From UPXZ01 sp049840795 (GTDB taxonomy: Bacteria; Bacteroidota; Bacteroidia; Bacteroidales; Paludibacteraceae): DNA of 58,502 nucleotides. A program made the position numbers and the translations under genes. A model generated the notes under the pieces. It was given only the letters and a program-made list of their open reading frames with translations. It had not been told where the DNA came from and searched no databases. Location: the NCBI GenBank assembly GCA_049840795.1, contig JASGJK010000020.1, positions 1-58,502 of the forward strand, given 5' to 3'. Numbering within the stretch: the stretch's first letter is position 1; each line of letters begins with the position of its first letter. Shown here one piece after another: positions 1 through 7,680 of this stretch.

Positions 1-362
1 TTTCTTTGATTATTTTGTGAATTTAATAACTATTTCTTGCTTTATTTTAAAAACTTTTTTCTACTTTTGCGATGTACTTATTCTTTATTAACTATAAAGA
101 CCGATAATCTTATGATTATTAACAGCTACAATACCCTCACCGCAACATCTTCTCCTCTTATTCTCCTCCCGATACATCGGGACAGGCAGGGCTTAGGGGG
201 CAGTTTTTTACGTTTTATTAACGCTCCCGCGTTGGTAATGTCGGAATATTTGTTAGAGAGAGAGACTAACCTACAATTTAGTTACGCGCGTATATACTAA
301 AATTCAATTAGTTGCACAACATTCCGCGACTAATTTTTCCATACTGTTTTCAATATTCAGCA
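1..362. other. Gene-free left edge with a candidate promoter
   Basis: I see no convincing gene here. An 87-codon open frame at 37-300 has low-complexity composition and no family features. A Bacteroidota-type -7 box (TACTTTTG) lies at 62-69 with a TTG at 37-39, so a transcript could start near 75 and run toward the hairpin at 363-403. The stretch 165-200 contains an imperfect palindrome built on CCCGATacATCGGG followed by a G-rich tail, related to repeat units found elsewhere in the window. Confidence 0.4.
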
Positions 363-403
363 TCCCGTTTACAAGGAGAACTCCTTGCGAACGGGATTTT
401 TTT
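363..403 (+). terminator. Strong intrinsic terminator or attenuator upstream of the HU-like gene
   Basis: TCCCGTT (363-369) pairs with AACGGGA (390-396), and CAAGGAG (372-378) pairs with CTCCTTG (381-387). Together they give a long, nearly continuous stem followed by seven T at 397-403. It either ends a transcript from the left or attenuates the HU-like gene, whose start codon is only 35 bases beyond the T tract. The stem also contains an AAGGAG Shine-Dalgarno-like string. Confidence 0.75.
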
Positions 404-438
404 ATATCCGTAAAACAACATTAAAAAAGGAGGTTTTT

Positions 439-816
439 ATGAAGTACAAATTAATAGGGCGGACTAACCCGCAAAAACCGACAGACACGCCGAAGTTATA
501 CGCCTCGCCGGTAAACGAAGGAAAAATTACCCGCAGGGAAATTGCTTCCGAAATCGTCGGTCTCTCGTCGCTATCGCGCGGCGATGTGTCTAACGTTATC
601 GAATCTCTTATCGACACCCTGCCCAAATACCTGCTGATGGGCAAAAGCGTATCGCTCGACGGGTTCGGCACCCTGCGCCTGTCGTTTTCGAGCGAGGGCG
701 TGGAAGATGCCGGCGCTTTCAACGCCGGTATGATTTCCGGCGTAAAAGTGGTGTTTACCCCAAGCGTGGATTTCAAAGCCGCTTTGGAAAAAATAAGCTT
801 CGAAAAGAGCGAGTAA
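439..816 (+). CDS. HU/IHF-like DNA-binding protein (HU-HIG type)
   Basis: A 125-residue basic protein resembling the extended HU-family proteins common in Bacteroidota, which bind DNA without much sequence specificity. After a 35-residue leader comes the helical dimerisation part (ITRREIASEIVGLSSLSRGD, then VIESLIDTLPKYLLMGKSV), followed by the arm strand around LDGFGTLRLSFSSEG and the C-terminal strand VKVVFTPSVDFKAAL. An open frame continues upstream to 385, but ATG 439 is chosen because a perfect AAGGAGG lies at 427-433. Such a strong Shine-Dalgarno site is unusual for this phylum. The gene is more GC-rich than its surroundings. A direct role in any system here is not evident. Confidence 0.8.
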   Translation: MKYKLIGRTNPQKPTDTPKLYASPVNEGKITRREIASEIVGLSSLSRGDVSNVIESLIDTLPKYLLMGKSVSLDGFGTLRLSFSSEGVEDAGAFNAGMISGVKVVFTPSVDFKAALEKISFEKSE

Positions 817-838
817 ACCGCCATACGTACGCGGCTAA

Positions 839-894
839 ATTTACATACGTGCGGAAATATTTTTTTCTCACGTATGTAAATAAATTTCCGCACG
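839..894. repeat. Two interleaved inverted repeats downstream of the HU-like gene
   Basis: ATTTACATACGTG (839-851) is matched by its reverse complement CACGTATGTAAAT (869-881). The overlapping arm CGTGCGGAAAT (848-858) is matched by ATTTCCGCACG (884-894). The order is A-B-A'-B', so only one hairpin can form fully at a time unless a pseudoknot forms. It lies 23 bases after the HU stop codon, so it may terminate or stabilise that transcript, or be a protein-binding site. The remainder of 895-1085 shows nothing I recognise. Confidence 0.6.
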
Positions 895-1095
895 TGCGCA
901 GGTATTCAGTGACGGCTTCACTATCTGCCGGGAACCAAAACAGCCAAGTGAAACCGTCACTCAACAGAGAAAAACGGAAGTCACCCCGAAAATCCGTAAC
1001 AGATAGACGAGTAAACAAGTTGACAAGTAAACGAGTAGACAAGTATTCAAATATCAAAGACTGTTCTAAAATATTACAAACTACAATTGCCCCAC

Positions 1096-1135
1096 TCTCC
1101 CTCTCTCCCGATAGCTATCGGGATGGAGAGGGCCG
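1096..1135. repeat. GATAGCTATC-type palindromic repeat
   Basis: A near-perfect palindrome centred on CGATAGCTATCG at 1109-1120, with CCCTCT arms on the left and AGAGGG arms on the right, followed by a G-rich tail (CCGGGGTGAGG). The same core appears at 9723-9748 and 9802-9828. The arrangement is that of a dispersed REP-like element. It precedes the unrecognised gene at 1237 by about 100 bases. Confidence 0.65.
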
Positions 1136-1236
1136 GGGTGAGGTAAAACATACCGGAGCAACCCGAAAATCCGTAACAGAGTAGGGAAAGCGGAAGCCGA
1201 AAAGCTATATAGAGTAGGCAGGAAAAATAAAAAGTA

Positions 1237-1713
1237 ATGAACAAGGAAGAAATACTTTTCTACGTGGCAGGTAACTTATCAGAAAAAGATAATGATGATG
1301 TGGCAGCTGTCAAAAAAAGGTTTATGCCAAAATCTAAAATGGCAACGATAGAAACTGCGGATTTTGACTTCATTGAAGCAATAGCAGACGAGGGGAATAT
1401 ATATAATGACCAATCTTTTTCAAAAGCTATGCGCGGGAAAAAACAAATATTAATCCCTGTAAGAGAAGCCGACATTCAAGAACTGACAAACAAAATATCC
1501 GGAATACTAAACAAAATGGGAGATGAAATACATCTTCGCGGGAAAAAGTATAATGGCGGAGGACCGGACAATAAAAAATCAAACACAGGTGAAGATGTCA
1601 AATTTTTACTGGAAGAGATAGAACTGAATTTTAAGATGGAAGGTGGTCTCAATTGGATACTTTCCGCTAAAGGGGAAGCTGGTCTCCGGTTTATTTATAA
1701 ACGAAATAAATAA
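1237..1713 (+). CDS. Unrecognised protein, possibly with a Pepco/trypco-like C-terminal domain
   Basis: A 158-residue soluble protein I do not recognise. There is no signal peptide or membrane segment. The first 70 residues are mixed alpha/beta. A glycine/asparagine-rich linker (YNGGGPDNKKSNTGED) separates them from a C-terminal segment, EIELNFKMEGGLNWILSAKG then EAGLRFIYKRNK. The rhythm of that segment resembles the small beta-rich co-occurring domains (Pepco/trypco style) attached to effector-associated conflict systems. That resemblance is a guess from pattern only. The stop is 26 bases before the FISUMP gene, so the two may be co-transcribed. Codon use is AT-rich, unlike the HU-like gene. 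Confidence 0.6.
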   Translation: MNKEEILFYVAGNLSEKDNDDVAAVKKRFMPKSKMATIETADFDFIEAIADEGNIYNDQSFSKAMRGKKQILIPVREADIQELTNKISGILNKMGDEIHLRGKKYNGGGPDNKKSNTGEDVKFLLEEIELNFKMEGGLNWILSAKGEAGLRFIYKRNK

Positions 1714-1739
1714 AGGATTAACAACTAAATATTTATAAA

Positions 1740-3008
1740 ATGAAGGAAATCTTTACAACGTTTTTTGTATGTGCAATGATAACACACTCATTCGCATTTG
1801 AATACACTGTCAGTTTCACCGGCTCCGGAGCGAGCAGTACGGTAAACAGTGTCATTGTGCAGAACCTCACGAAAGGAACTACCGCTACCGTCCCTTCCGG
1901 AAGTACATTGACTCTGACGGATATTGGAACTTCAACCGAAAATATCGGTTCCACGAGTGATTTTCTCCACGTGTATGCGAATATAAATGAGGGGATATTC
2001 AATCTATCTTTTAATGTAATGCAGGCAGGAGTATTTCAAATCAATCTGTTCAATATTGACGGCAGAAAAATGGCAAGTCTTACCACTAAACTGAACACGG
2101 GAAACAACTCCGTTCGAATATCCTTACCTAAAGGAACATTTATAGTGAAAATTTTGGGCGAGGACTGTAACTTGTCCAAAATAATAATCAGCAATTCTAC
2201 CACTGGCATTTACCCGACCATTCAATCAGGAAGCGAGAGTAATTCCTCCACGGCTAAAGTCAAACAAAAAGTCAAAACCACCGGAAATACCGTCAGTATG
2301 ACTTATTCAACCGGAGATCAGCTGATGTATAAAGGCATTTCAAGTACTTATGCCACCATTATTACAGATGTTCCTACCGAGAGTAAAACCATAGATTTTG
2401 AATTTGTAGAATGCAAAGACAGAGATGGGAATAACTATGCGGTAGTAAAAATAGGCACGCAAACGTGGATGGCAGAAAACCTGAAAACCACTACTTATAA
2501 GGATGACATTGACATACCCAACATTACCGACAACACAGCATGGAATAATCTAACCACCGGCGCTTACTGCTATTACGGTAACGATGCTACTACCTACCAC
2601 ACTCTCTACGGCTGCCTGTATAACTGGTATGCCGTGAACACGGGCAAGCTTGCTCCTGCAGGCTGGCACGTGCCCACCGATGCCGAATGGACAACCCTAA
2701 GCGATTATCTTGGCGGCGGGGATGTAGCCGGCGGCAAAATGAAATCCACCACAGGGTGGAACAGCCCCAATACCGGCGCCACCAACTCCAGCGGCTTCTC
2801 AGCCCTGCCGAGTGGTTGTCGTACCTATAATGGTAGTTTTATCAACACTAATTATGAAGGTACGTGGTGGAGTAGCACCCAGACCACCATCGATAATGCT
2901 TGGGACAGGGTATTGTCTTTCGGCAGCAGTAATATGCCCTCTTACGTAGACAGGAAGTACTACGGTATCAGTATACGTTGTGTAAAGGATTTACTCCCTC
3001 CTCCTTAA
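1740..3008 (+). CDS. Secreted FISUMP-domain (Fibrobacter succinogenes major paralogous domain) protein
   Basis: A 422-residue exported protein of unknown function. Residues 1-20 form a signal peptide ending SFAFE. Residues about 80-150 are a beta-sandwich segment (INLFNIDGRKMASL, LPKGTFIVKI) resembling the sorting-tail fold of type IX cargo, but placed internally. The FISUMP domain occupies about 215-416, with its hallmarks in order: IGTQTWMAENLKTTTY, GCLYNWYAVNTGKLAP, GWHVPTDAEWTTL, GFSALPSGCR, WWSSTQ and the terminal GISIRCVKD. FISUMP proteins are probable cell-surface proteins, often present as paralogous sets. A shortened relative lies at 6500-7369. The ATG at 1740 is supported by the signal peptide. 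Confidence 0.85.
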   Translation: MKEIFTTFFVCAMITHSFAFEYTVSFTGSGASSTVNSVIVQNLTKGTTATVPSGSTLTLTDIGTSTENIGSTSDFLHVYANINEGIFNLSFNVMQAGVFQINLFNIDGRKMASLTTKLNTGNNSVRISLPKGTFIVKILGEDCNLSKIIISNSTTGIYPTIQSGSESNSSTAKVKQKVKTTGNTVSMTYSTGDQLMYKGISSTYATIITDVPTESKTIDFEFVECKDRDGNNYAVVKIGTQTWMAENLKTTTYKDDIDIPNITDNTAWNNLTTGAYCYYGNDATTYHTLYGCLYNWYAVNTGKLAPAGWHVPTDAEWTTLSDYLGGGDVAGGKMKSTTGWNSPNTGATNSSGFSALPSGCRTYNGSFINTNYEGTWWSSTQTTIDNAWDRVLSFGSSNMPSYVDRKYYGISIRCVKDLLPPP

Positions 3009-3015
3009 GAATTAC

Positions 3016-3121
3016 CCCGTCGGAGCGGATTTGTAATCCGGTAGGAATAAAATTTATAGGTTGTTTCGGATTATAAATCCTGATAAAACAGAAAGCGGAA
3101 TTACAAATCCCGCTTGACGGA
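3016..3121. repeat. About 105-bp element bounded by inverted copies of a CCGTC..GCGGATTTGTAAT motif
   Basis: The left arm at 3017-3038 (CCGTCGGAGCGGATTTGTAA...) is mirrored by the right arm at 3098-3120 (GAATTACAAATCCCGCTTG...). A further CGGATTATAAATCC sits between them near 3067. A solo copy of the left arm recurs at 4855-4877 on the other side of the insertion sequence, 22 of 23 bases identical. This behaves like a small non-coding mobile or REP-type unit. Confidence 0.55.
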
Positions 3122-3128
3122 GTATTTC

Positions 3129-3244
3129 AATTCCCCTAACCCCCTTTTTTAAGGGGGAATAACGCATTTCTGCAACGAAAGAGCTATATTTCATAAATCT
3201 CACATCCCAAAGTCCCCTTTGGAGAAAGGGGATTTAGGGGAATT
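3129..3244. repeat. Inverted pair of G/C-run hairpin units (REP-like), copy 1
   Basis: Unit one (3129-3160) reads CCCCTAACCCCC, then a T/A loop, then AAGGGGGAA. Unit two (3211-3244) is its mirror: TCCCCTTT, loop, AAAGGGGATTTAGGGGAATT. Each unit has a small hairpin plus a flanking C- or G-run block, and the two point toward each other with about 50 bases between. The same architecture occurs at 27319-27456 and 43208-43322. Confidence 0.6.
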
Positions 3245-3301
3245 GACTGTTTGTCTAGTCCTGAAATAGGTTTACAAAAAAAGTAAATAAAATACAGGAT
3301 T

Positions 3302-3655
3302 ATGAGACAAAAAGTAAAGCGATTACCGGACGAGATTAAAATTCAAGTAGTTCAAGATTATCTATCAGGTAATTTTACACAACAAGAACTAATGTTGAAA
3401 TATAATTTCAGAGGAAAGCATTGTGTAACCAATTGGATTCGTAAATTTGGAGTTGAAAAACCAACCATTCAACCACCAATGTTAAAGCAATTAAAATCAA
3501 CCGAAAGTGATTCTTCAAAAGATTTGAAGATAAAGCGATTAGAAGAAGAACTCAAACGTGAGCAATTTAAAACATTAGCCTTAAACACTATGATTAACAT
3601 TGCAGAACGCGAACTTAAAATTGATATAAGAAAAAAATCTGGAGCCAAACGGTAA
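3302..3655 (+). CDS. IS3-family transposase OrfA
   Basis: A 117-residue DNA-binding subunit. Residues 8-55 form a helix-turn-helix of the IS3 OrfA type (IKIQVVQDYLSGNFTQQEL, then KHCVTNWIRKFG). This is followed by a leucine-zipper-like coiled coil at about 75-105 (LKIKRLEEELKREQFKTLAL) that mediates multimerisation. The gene ends with an A7 run 18 bases before the stop, which is the usual place for programmed -1 frameshifting into orfB. Confidence 0.9.
   Translation: MRQKVKRLPDEIKIQVVQDYLSGNFTQQELMLKYNFRGKHCVTNWIRKFGVEKPTIQPPMLKQLKSTESDSSKDLKIKRLEEELKREQFKTLALNTMINIAERELKIDIRKKSGAKR
3631..3637 (+). promoter_or_regulatory. Programmed -1 ribosomal frameshift site of the IS3 element
   Basis: Seven A, phased A AAA AAA relative to the orfA frame, form a canonical slippery heptamer. 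The -1 frame is open from here into orfB, with no stop codon between 3631 and the conserved part of orfB. An OrfAB fusion transposase is therefore expected, as in other IS3 elements. Confidence 0.75.
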
Positions 3656-3696
3656 CAGAGCTGCGCACAAGTGATTATGGTTCAGATATCGACAGC

Positions 3697-4561
3697 TTGT
3701 GCGACCTGTTTGGCAGAAGTAGGCAAGCCTACTACCAGCGAAGTAAATATCATTACAAAGAAGAAGTAAAAGAAGAGATTCTGCTTCAATTAGTTGAAAA
3801 ACAGCGAAAACTGATGCCTAAAATTGGAGGTCGGAAGTTGTTGGAGCTAATCCAACCACGTTTACCAACCGAACTAAGCATTGGCAGGGATAGTTTCTTT
3901 GATTTTCTGAGAAGATACGGGCTATTGGTTGGGAAACGACGAAAGCGGGTAAAAACCACCTATAGCAATCATTGGTTACGTAAGTATCCAAACCTGATTA
4001 AAGAATTTGTTCCAATACGGGCAAATCAATTATGGGTAAGTGATATCATCTATGTTGAAACAATGGCAGGATTCGTTTATTTGAACCTGATAACCGATGC
4101 TTATTCCAGGAAAATAGTAGGTTGGGCAATGGGTGAAACCTTAGAAGCTAAATATACGATTGAAGCCTTAAAAATAGCTTTTAAAGCAAGTTTCCAAAGG
4201 TACTGAAGGCTTAATTCACCATTCTGACAGAGGAGTTCAATACTGTTGTGGTGATTATGTCAAGATACTGAATAAGAATCAGGTTCAAATCAGTATGACA
4301 GAAAACGGAGATCCTCGTGAAAATGCAATAGCAGAGCGTGTTAATGGCATATTAAAAGACGAGTGGTTGAATCAAATGAAGCTAAGTTCGATTGAAGATG
4401 CTATAAAAGAGCTAAAGCGAATAGTTCAGATTTATAATAACTGTCGACCTCATGCCAGTTTGGATATGAAAACACCTGAATATGCTCACAGCCAGTCAGG
4501 TGCGTTCAAAAAACATTGGAAAACATATTACAAAACTGCACAAACCGCAGTCTCGTATTAG
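3697..4561 (+). CDS. IS3-family transposase OrfB (DDE integrase), frameshifted
   Basis: Integrase-like catalytic part of the transposase. The N-terminal segment (LFGRSRQAYYQR...) is followed by an HTH_21-like region and the rve catalytic core. The first catalytic Asp is in VSDIIYVET, the second in the frame-restored IHHSDRGVQY region, and the Glu lies in MTENGDPRENAIAE. The frame breaks near 4197-4201, where CAAAGG would need to be CAAGG, and resumes until 4561. Functional translation is expected mainly as an OrfAB fusion from the slippery site at 3631, since the -1 frame is open upstream of 3697. The indel in an A run is probably a sequencing error, but a dead copy is equally possible. Confidence 0.85.
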
Positions 4562-4788
4562 GTTTTTAAGGCATAAATAGCTCTTAGTTGTCATAAAAAA
4601 AGGATAGCTGAAAATCAACTATCCCATTTTTCTGACGTACTTGTCGCTAATCATATTTATTCCTTGTCAGGTTGCTCCTCAGCAGAGCCTGACTCTGCTT
4701 CAATATGATAGCACAAAGATAAATATTAAATGTAAAGCAATTACAGGATTGTAAACAAAAAACTGTAAACAAATTTCAGGACGATACA

Positions 4789-5064
4789 GTTTAATACATC
4801 ATATAGATAGTTATTTTTATATTTTTTCTTATCCAAAACTCACGTTATTATTCTCCCGTCGGATCGGATTTGTAATCAGTCTCCTTTGCCCACTATGACA
4901 AAGAAATGGAACGCGAACTCCAAAAAATGTGGAATAGTTGCGGGTGCAGATAAATTTTTTCATACAATGATAATTGAACCTGCTGTTGTTAAAAAACCAC
5001 ATTATTCGTACAAATAATGTGATTTTTGCATATATTTGTAGTCGAAATATAAATCGTAAATATT
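4789..5064. other. Spacer right of the IS with a repeat end, a possible gene tail and a promoter
   Basis: It contains the solo copy of the GCGGATTTGTAAT repeat arm at 4855-4877. An open frame at about 4878-4952 ends in YDKEMERELQKMWNSCGCR and could be the tail of a lost gene. A -7 box TATATTTG at 5031-5038 probably serves the ATPase gene at 5065. I see no complete gene. Confidence 0.35.
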
Positions 5065-6456
5065 ATGCAAAGAAAATTATTACAGCAATTATTAGCGTGG
5101 AAAAACAGCGAAAAACGTTTGCCGCTACTATTAGAAGGTGCAAGACAAGTAGGTAAAACTTACCTGCTTGAAACTCTTTTTGGCAAAGAATATTACAAAA
5201 ATGTAATTCGCGTGAATTTTGAAAAAGCCGATTCGGAACTGCTTGCATTGTTTGAGGGCAATATTGGACCACGGCGGATAATTGACTATTTGTCGTTAAA
5301 ATTCAGCAAACTAATTACTCCAAACGATACGCTTTTGATTTTTGACGAAATTCAGGAACTTCCTCGTGCTTTGACTTCGCTCAAATATTTTGCCGAAGAT
5401 ACACCAGAAATTCATATTGTAGCAACGGGCAGTTTACTCGGAATTGCTTTGCACGGCGGCACTTCGTTTCCTGTCGGCAAAGTAGAAAGATTTAGACTTT
5501 TTCCAATGGATTTAGAGGAGTTTTATTGGGCTTTCAGCAAGCAAAACCAAACAAACGAGGCGCACCAAGCCGTTAAAAATTTACAAAAGCCGTTAATTGA
5601 AAGCGATTTTAGAGATTTGTTTCAACAATATCTTGCCGTTGGCGGGATGCCGGCTGCGGTCAAAGAGTGGGTTGAAAGCAAAGACATTAGAAAAGTTGAA
5701 ATGGTTTTGAAAAATATTCTTGCCGACTACAAAGACGATTTTAGCAAACATACAACAAACGCAGAATCGCGAAAAATAGGCAATCTTTGGCGCAGTGTTC
5801 CACAACAATTTGCAAAAGAAAATCATAAATTTGCGTACAAAACCGTTGAACAGTCAGCTCGTGGGCGCGATTATGCGTTTGCTCTTGATTGGTTGCTTGA
5901 TGCGGGGTTGATTTACAAAATTGACCTTGTAATTCACGGCGATAAATTACCTTTATCGTTTTATGCCGATAATTCCGATTTCAAAATTTATTCGCTTGAT
6001 GTAGGATTGTTACGACAATTAGCAGGATTGCCCGCTTCGGTTGTGATTGGCGATGAAAATATTTGGTCGAACTTTGGGGGTGCATTTGCCGAAAATTTTG
6101 TTTTACAGCAACTTCATTCACTCGGTTTTGACCAAGCATATTATTGGGCAAGCAACGCCGATAATCCAAAACAGCCAAAAGGCAAAAGCGAACTTGATTT
6201 TGTCATTTCAGCTGACAACACTATATATCCGATAGAAGTAAAATCAGGCGAAAATGTAAAGGGTAAAAGTATGAAAGTGTTCAGAGAGAAGTACAACCCT
6301 GATTTAAGTATTCGTTTTTCACTCAAAGGTTTGGAATACAACGAAAGATTGCTGAATATTCCGCTATATTATTCTTTCTTGCTCAACGATTTACTCGTAC
6401 AAAAAAATGATTTACCAAACTCGACATTTGCATTCATGAAAAAAGATAGACAATAG
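5065..6456 (+). CDS. AAA ATPase with DUF4143 domain
   Basis: A 463-residue ATPase of the AAA_14/DUF4143 type, widespread in Bacteroidota and of unclear cellular role. Walker A is GARQVGKT at residues 25-32, and Walker B is LLIFDEIQE with Asp94-Glu95. The arginine-containing VATGSLLG sensor region follows, then the C-terminal DUF4143 part ending in a nuclease-like fold: ELDFVISADNTIYPIEVKSG resembles the D...ExK motif of PD-(D/E)XK enzymes. A TATATTTG -7 box lies 27 bases upstream. It sits alone between the insertion sequence and the second FISUMP gene, so it is probably accessory cargo. A second family member is at 47377-48528. Confidence 0.85.
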   Translation: MQRKLLQQLLAWKNSEKRLPLLLEGARQVGKTYLLETLFGKEYYKNVIRVNFEKADSELLALFEGNIGPRRIIDYLSLKFSKLITPNDTLLIFDEIQELPRALTSLKYFAEDTPEIHIVATGSLLGIALHGGTSFPVGKVERFRLFPMDLEEFYWAFSKQNQTNEAHQAVKNLQKPLIESDFRDLFQQYLAVGGMPAAVKEWVESKDIRKVEMVLKNILADYKDDFSKHTTNAESRKIGNLWRSVPQQFAKENHKFAYKTVEQSARGRDYAFALDWLLDAGLIYKIDLVIHGDKLPLSFYADNSDFKIYSLDVGLLRQLAGLPASVVIGDENIWSNFGGAFAENFVLQQLHSLGFDQAYYWASNADNPKQPKGKSELDFVISADNTIYPIEVKSGENVKGKSMKVFREKYNPDLSIRFSLKGLEYNERLLNIPLYYSFLLNDLLVQKNDLPNSTFAFMKKDRQ

Positions 6457-6499
6457 AGCCACAGACACACAACAAGCGGTTTGCCGTCAGTGCGGGTGT

Positions 6500-7369
6500 A
6501 TGCTCGTAAAAAACTTTTGTGTAAATTTGCAGTTGTGGTTCTCGTCCGAGCAGTTGTGTTCCCCGCACCGCACGGCAAGCCGCCGAACCGATGTGTACCA
6601 TATCGACGGCCGAAAAGCGGCAGGTCTTGCCGCCAAACTGAATACGGGAAACAGCTCCGTTCAACTATCCTTACCAAAAGGAATATTTATTGTGAAAATT
6701 TCGGGTGGGGGTTACAGCCTGTCGGAAAAATTAATCAGCAATTCCGGTTCGGGCATTAGGCCGTCAATTATTCTATCGGAATGGTCGGGCAATTCCGGCA
6801 CCGATCACGCCCAACAAAAAGCCAAAGCCTCCACCGCCAATACCGTCAGTATGACCTATGCTGCCATACCCAACGTAACCAATAATGATACGTGGTGGAG
6901 TTTAAGCACCGGTGCTTACTGCTGGTATAATAACGAGGTAAGTTACAGGGCAACTTACGGTGCTCTGTATAACTGGTATGCGGTGAACACCGGCAAGCTT
7001 GCCCCAAAAGGCTGGCACGTGCCCACCGATGCCGAATGGACAACGCTTGAGAATTACCTGATAGCCAACGGCTATAACTACGATGGCTCCACCACCGGCA
7101 TTAAGATAGCCAAAGCTTTAGCCTCCACCACCGGTTGGTCTACTTCTACGACAGCAGGCGCCATAGGCAATGATTTAACAAAAAACAACCGCTCCGGCTT
7201 TACAGCCCTGCCGGGTGGCCTCCGTGGCAGCAGTGGCTCTGGCGGCACCGATCGCATCGGCTACTGGTGGAGTTCTACCCGGTACGACGCCTACGACGCC
7301 TGGGCCAGGTACTTGGGCTGCTACTACGGCAAGTACTACGGATTCAGCGTGCGCTGTGTCAGGGATTAA
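6500..7369 (+). CDS. Truncated FISUMP-domain protein, probable decayed paralogue
   Basis: A 289-residue relative of the protein at 1740. It lacks a signal peptide: the first about 35 residues are unrelated and arginine/serine-rich, and similarity begins at HIDGRKAAGLAAKLNTGN. The beta-sandwich segment is present. The sequence then jumps from NTVSMTY directly to AAIPNVTNNDTW, missing about 65 residues that include the IGTQTWMAENL block. The rest of the FISUMP domain is intact (LYNWYAVNTGKLAP, GWHVPTDAEWTTL, GFTALPGGLR, WWSSTR, GFSVRCVRD). The loss of export signal plus internal deletion suggest a pseudogene, although the remaining frame is open. The assigned start is arbitrary. A terminator follows at 7436. 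Confidence 0.65.
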   Translation: MLVKNFCVNLQLWFSSEQLCSPHRTASRRTDVYHIDGRKAAGLAAKLNTGNSSVQLSLPKGIFIVKISGGGYSLSEKLISNSGSGIRPSIILSEWSGNSGTDHAQQKAKASTANTVSMTYAAIPNVTNNDTWWSLSTGAYCWYNNEVSYRATYGALYNWYAVNTGKLAPKGWHVPTDAEWTTLENYLIANGYNYDGSTTGIKIAKALASTTGWSTSTTAGAIGNDLTKNNRSGFTALPGGLRGSSGSGGTDRIGYWWSSTRYDAYDAWARYLGCYYGKYYGFSVRCVRD

Positions 7370-7435
7370 TACCCCACCTCAAGAGGCCGTTTTAAAAGCG
7401 AGACAGCCTCCAGAAAAAATATAAAACAGAGACAA

Positions 7436-7478
7436 GAAACCGCAACACCCATCCCACGGCATTGCGGTTTCCTATTTT
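7436..7478 (+). terminator. Intrinsic terminator after the second FISUMP gene
   Basis: GAAACCGCAA (7436-7445) pairs perfectly with TTGCGGTTTC (7462-7471) around a 16-base loop and is followed by CTATTTTT. It ends the transcript of the FISUMP gene. Confidence 0.75.
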
Positions 7479-7535
7479 TCACCCGGAGAAAATACGAACT
7501 TTACAGGGCAATAAAAAATATTAAAATAATTGTGG

Positions 7536-7543
7536 TATTTTTG
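7536..7543 (+). promoter_or_regulatory. -7 promoter box upstream of prfA
   Basis: TATTTTTG matches the Bacteroidota -7 consensus TAnnTTTG. There is no good -33 TTG at the expected distance, so confidence is moderate. The 137-base leader that would follow holds two G/C-rich repeat units at 7556-7600 and 7652-7675. Confidence 0.4.
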
Positions 7544-7555
7544 CAAAAAAATAAC

Positions 7556-7676
7556 CGCCCCCTATCTCCCTAAAGCTTGCCTGCGGCAGGCAGAGGGGTG
7601 TAAAGGAGCAACGACAAATAAATTATTTTACTATAAACTATTTTACTAATTTCCCCCATAAGGGGGTTCGGGGGAC
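7556..7676. repeat. Two G/C-run repeat units in the prfA leader
   Basis: The first unit (7556-7600) has CCCCCTATCTCCC, a GCTTGCCTGCGGCAGGC hairpin and AGAGGGG. The second (7652-7675) reads CCCCCATAAGGGGGTTCGGGGG and ends five bases before the prfA start codon. Similar units lie directly in front of pyrF, leuA and leuB. Confidence 0.55.
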
Positions 7677-7680
7677 TTTT

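Larger units (their letters stand above)
3252..4788 (+). mobile_element. Complete IS3-family insertion sequence with terminal inverted repeats
   Basis: A 1,537-bp element. Its left end at 3252-3276 (TGTCTAGTCCTGAAATAGG...) and right end at 4764-4788 (reverse complement TGTATCGTCCTGAAATTTG...) match at 21 of 25 positions and carry the TG...CA termini of the IS3 family. A GTT triplet at 3249-3251 and again at 4789-4791 is the likely 3-bp target duplication. It contains orfA, an A7 slippery site and orfB. The intact ends argue for fairly recent insertion. orfB carries an apparent one-base insertion near 4199, so the copy may be inactive unless that is a sequencing error. Confidence 0.85.

Noticed and set aside
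37..300. 87-codon ORF at the left edge
   Set aside because: Crosses a palindromic repeat, low-complexity composition, no ribosome site and no family features.
402..893. 163-codon minus-strand frame opposite the HU-like gene
   Set aside because: Shadow of the HU gene reading frame; no domain and no start signals.
849..1184. 111-codon ORF after the HU-like gene
   Set aside because: Runs through palindromes and a REP-like unit; composition biased to Lys/Arg/Ser as expected from repeats.
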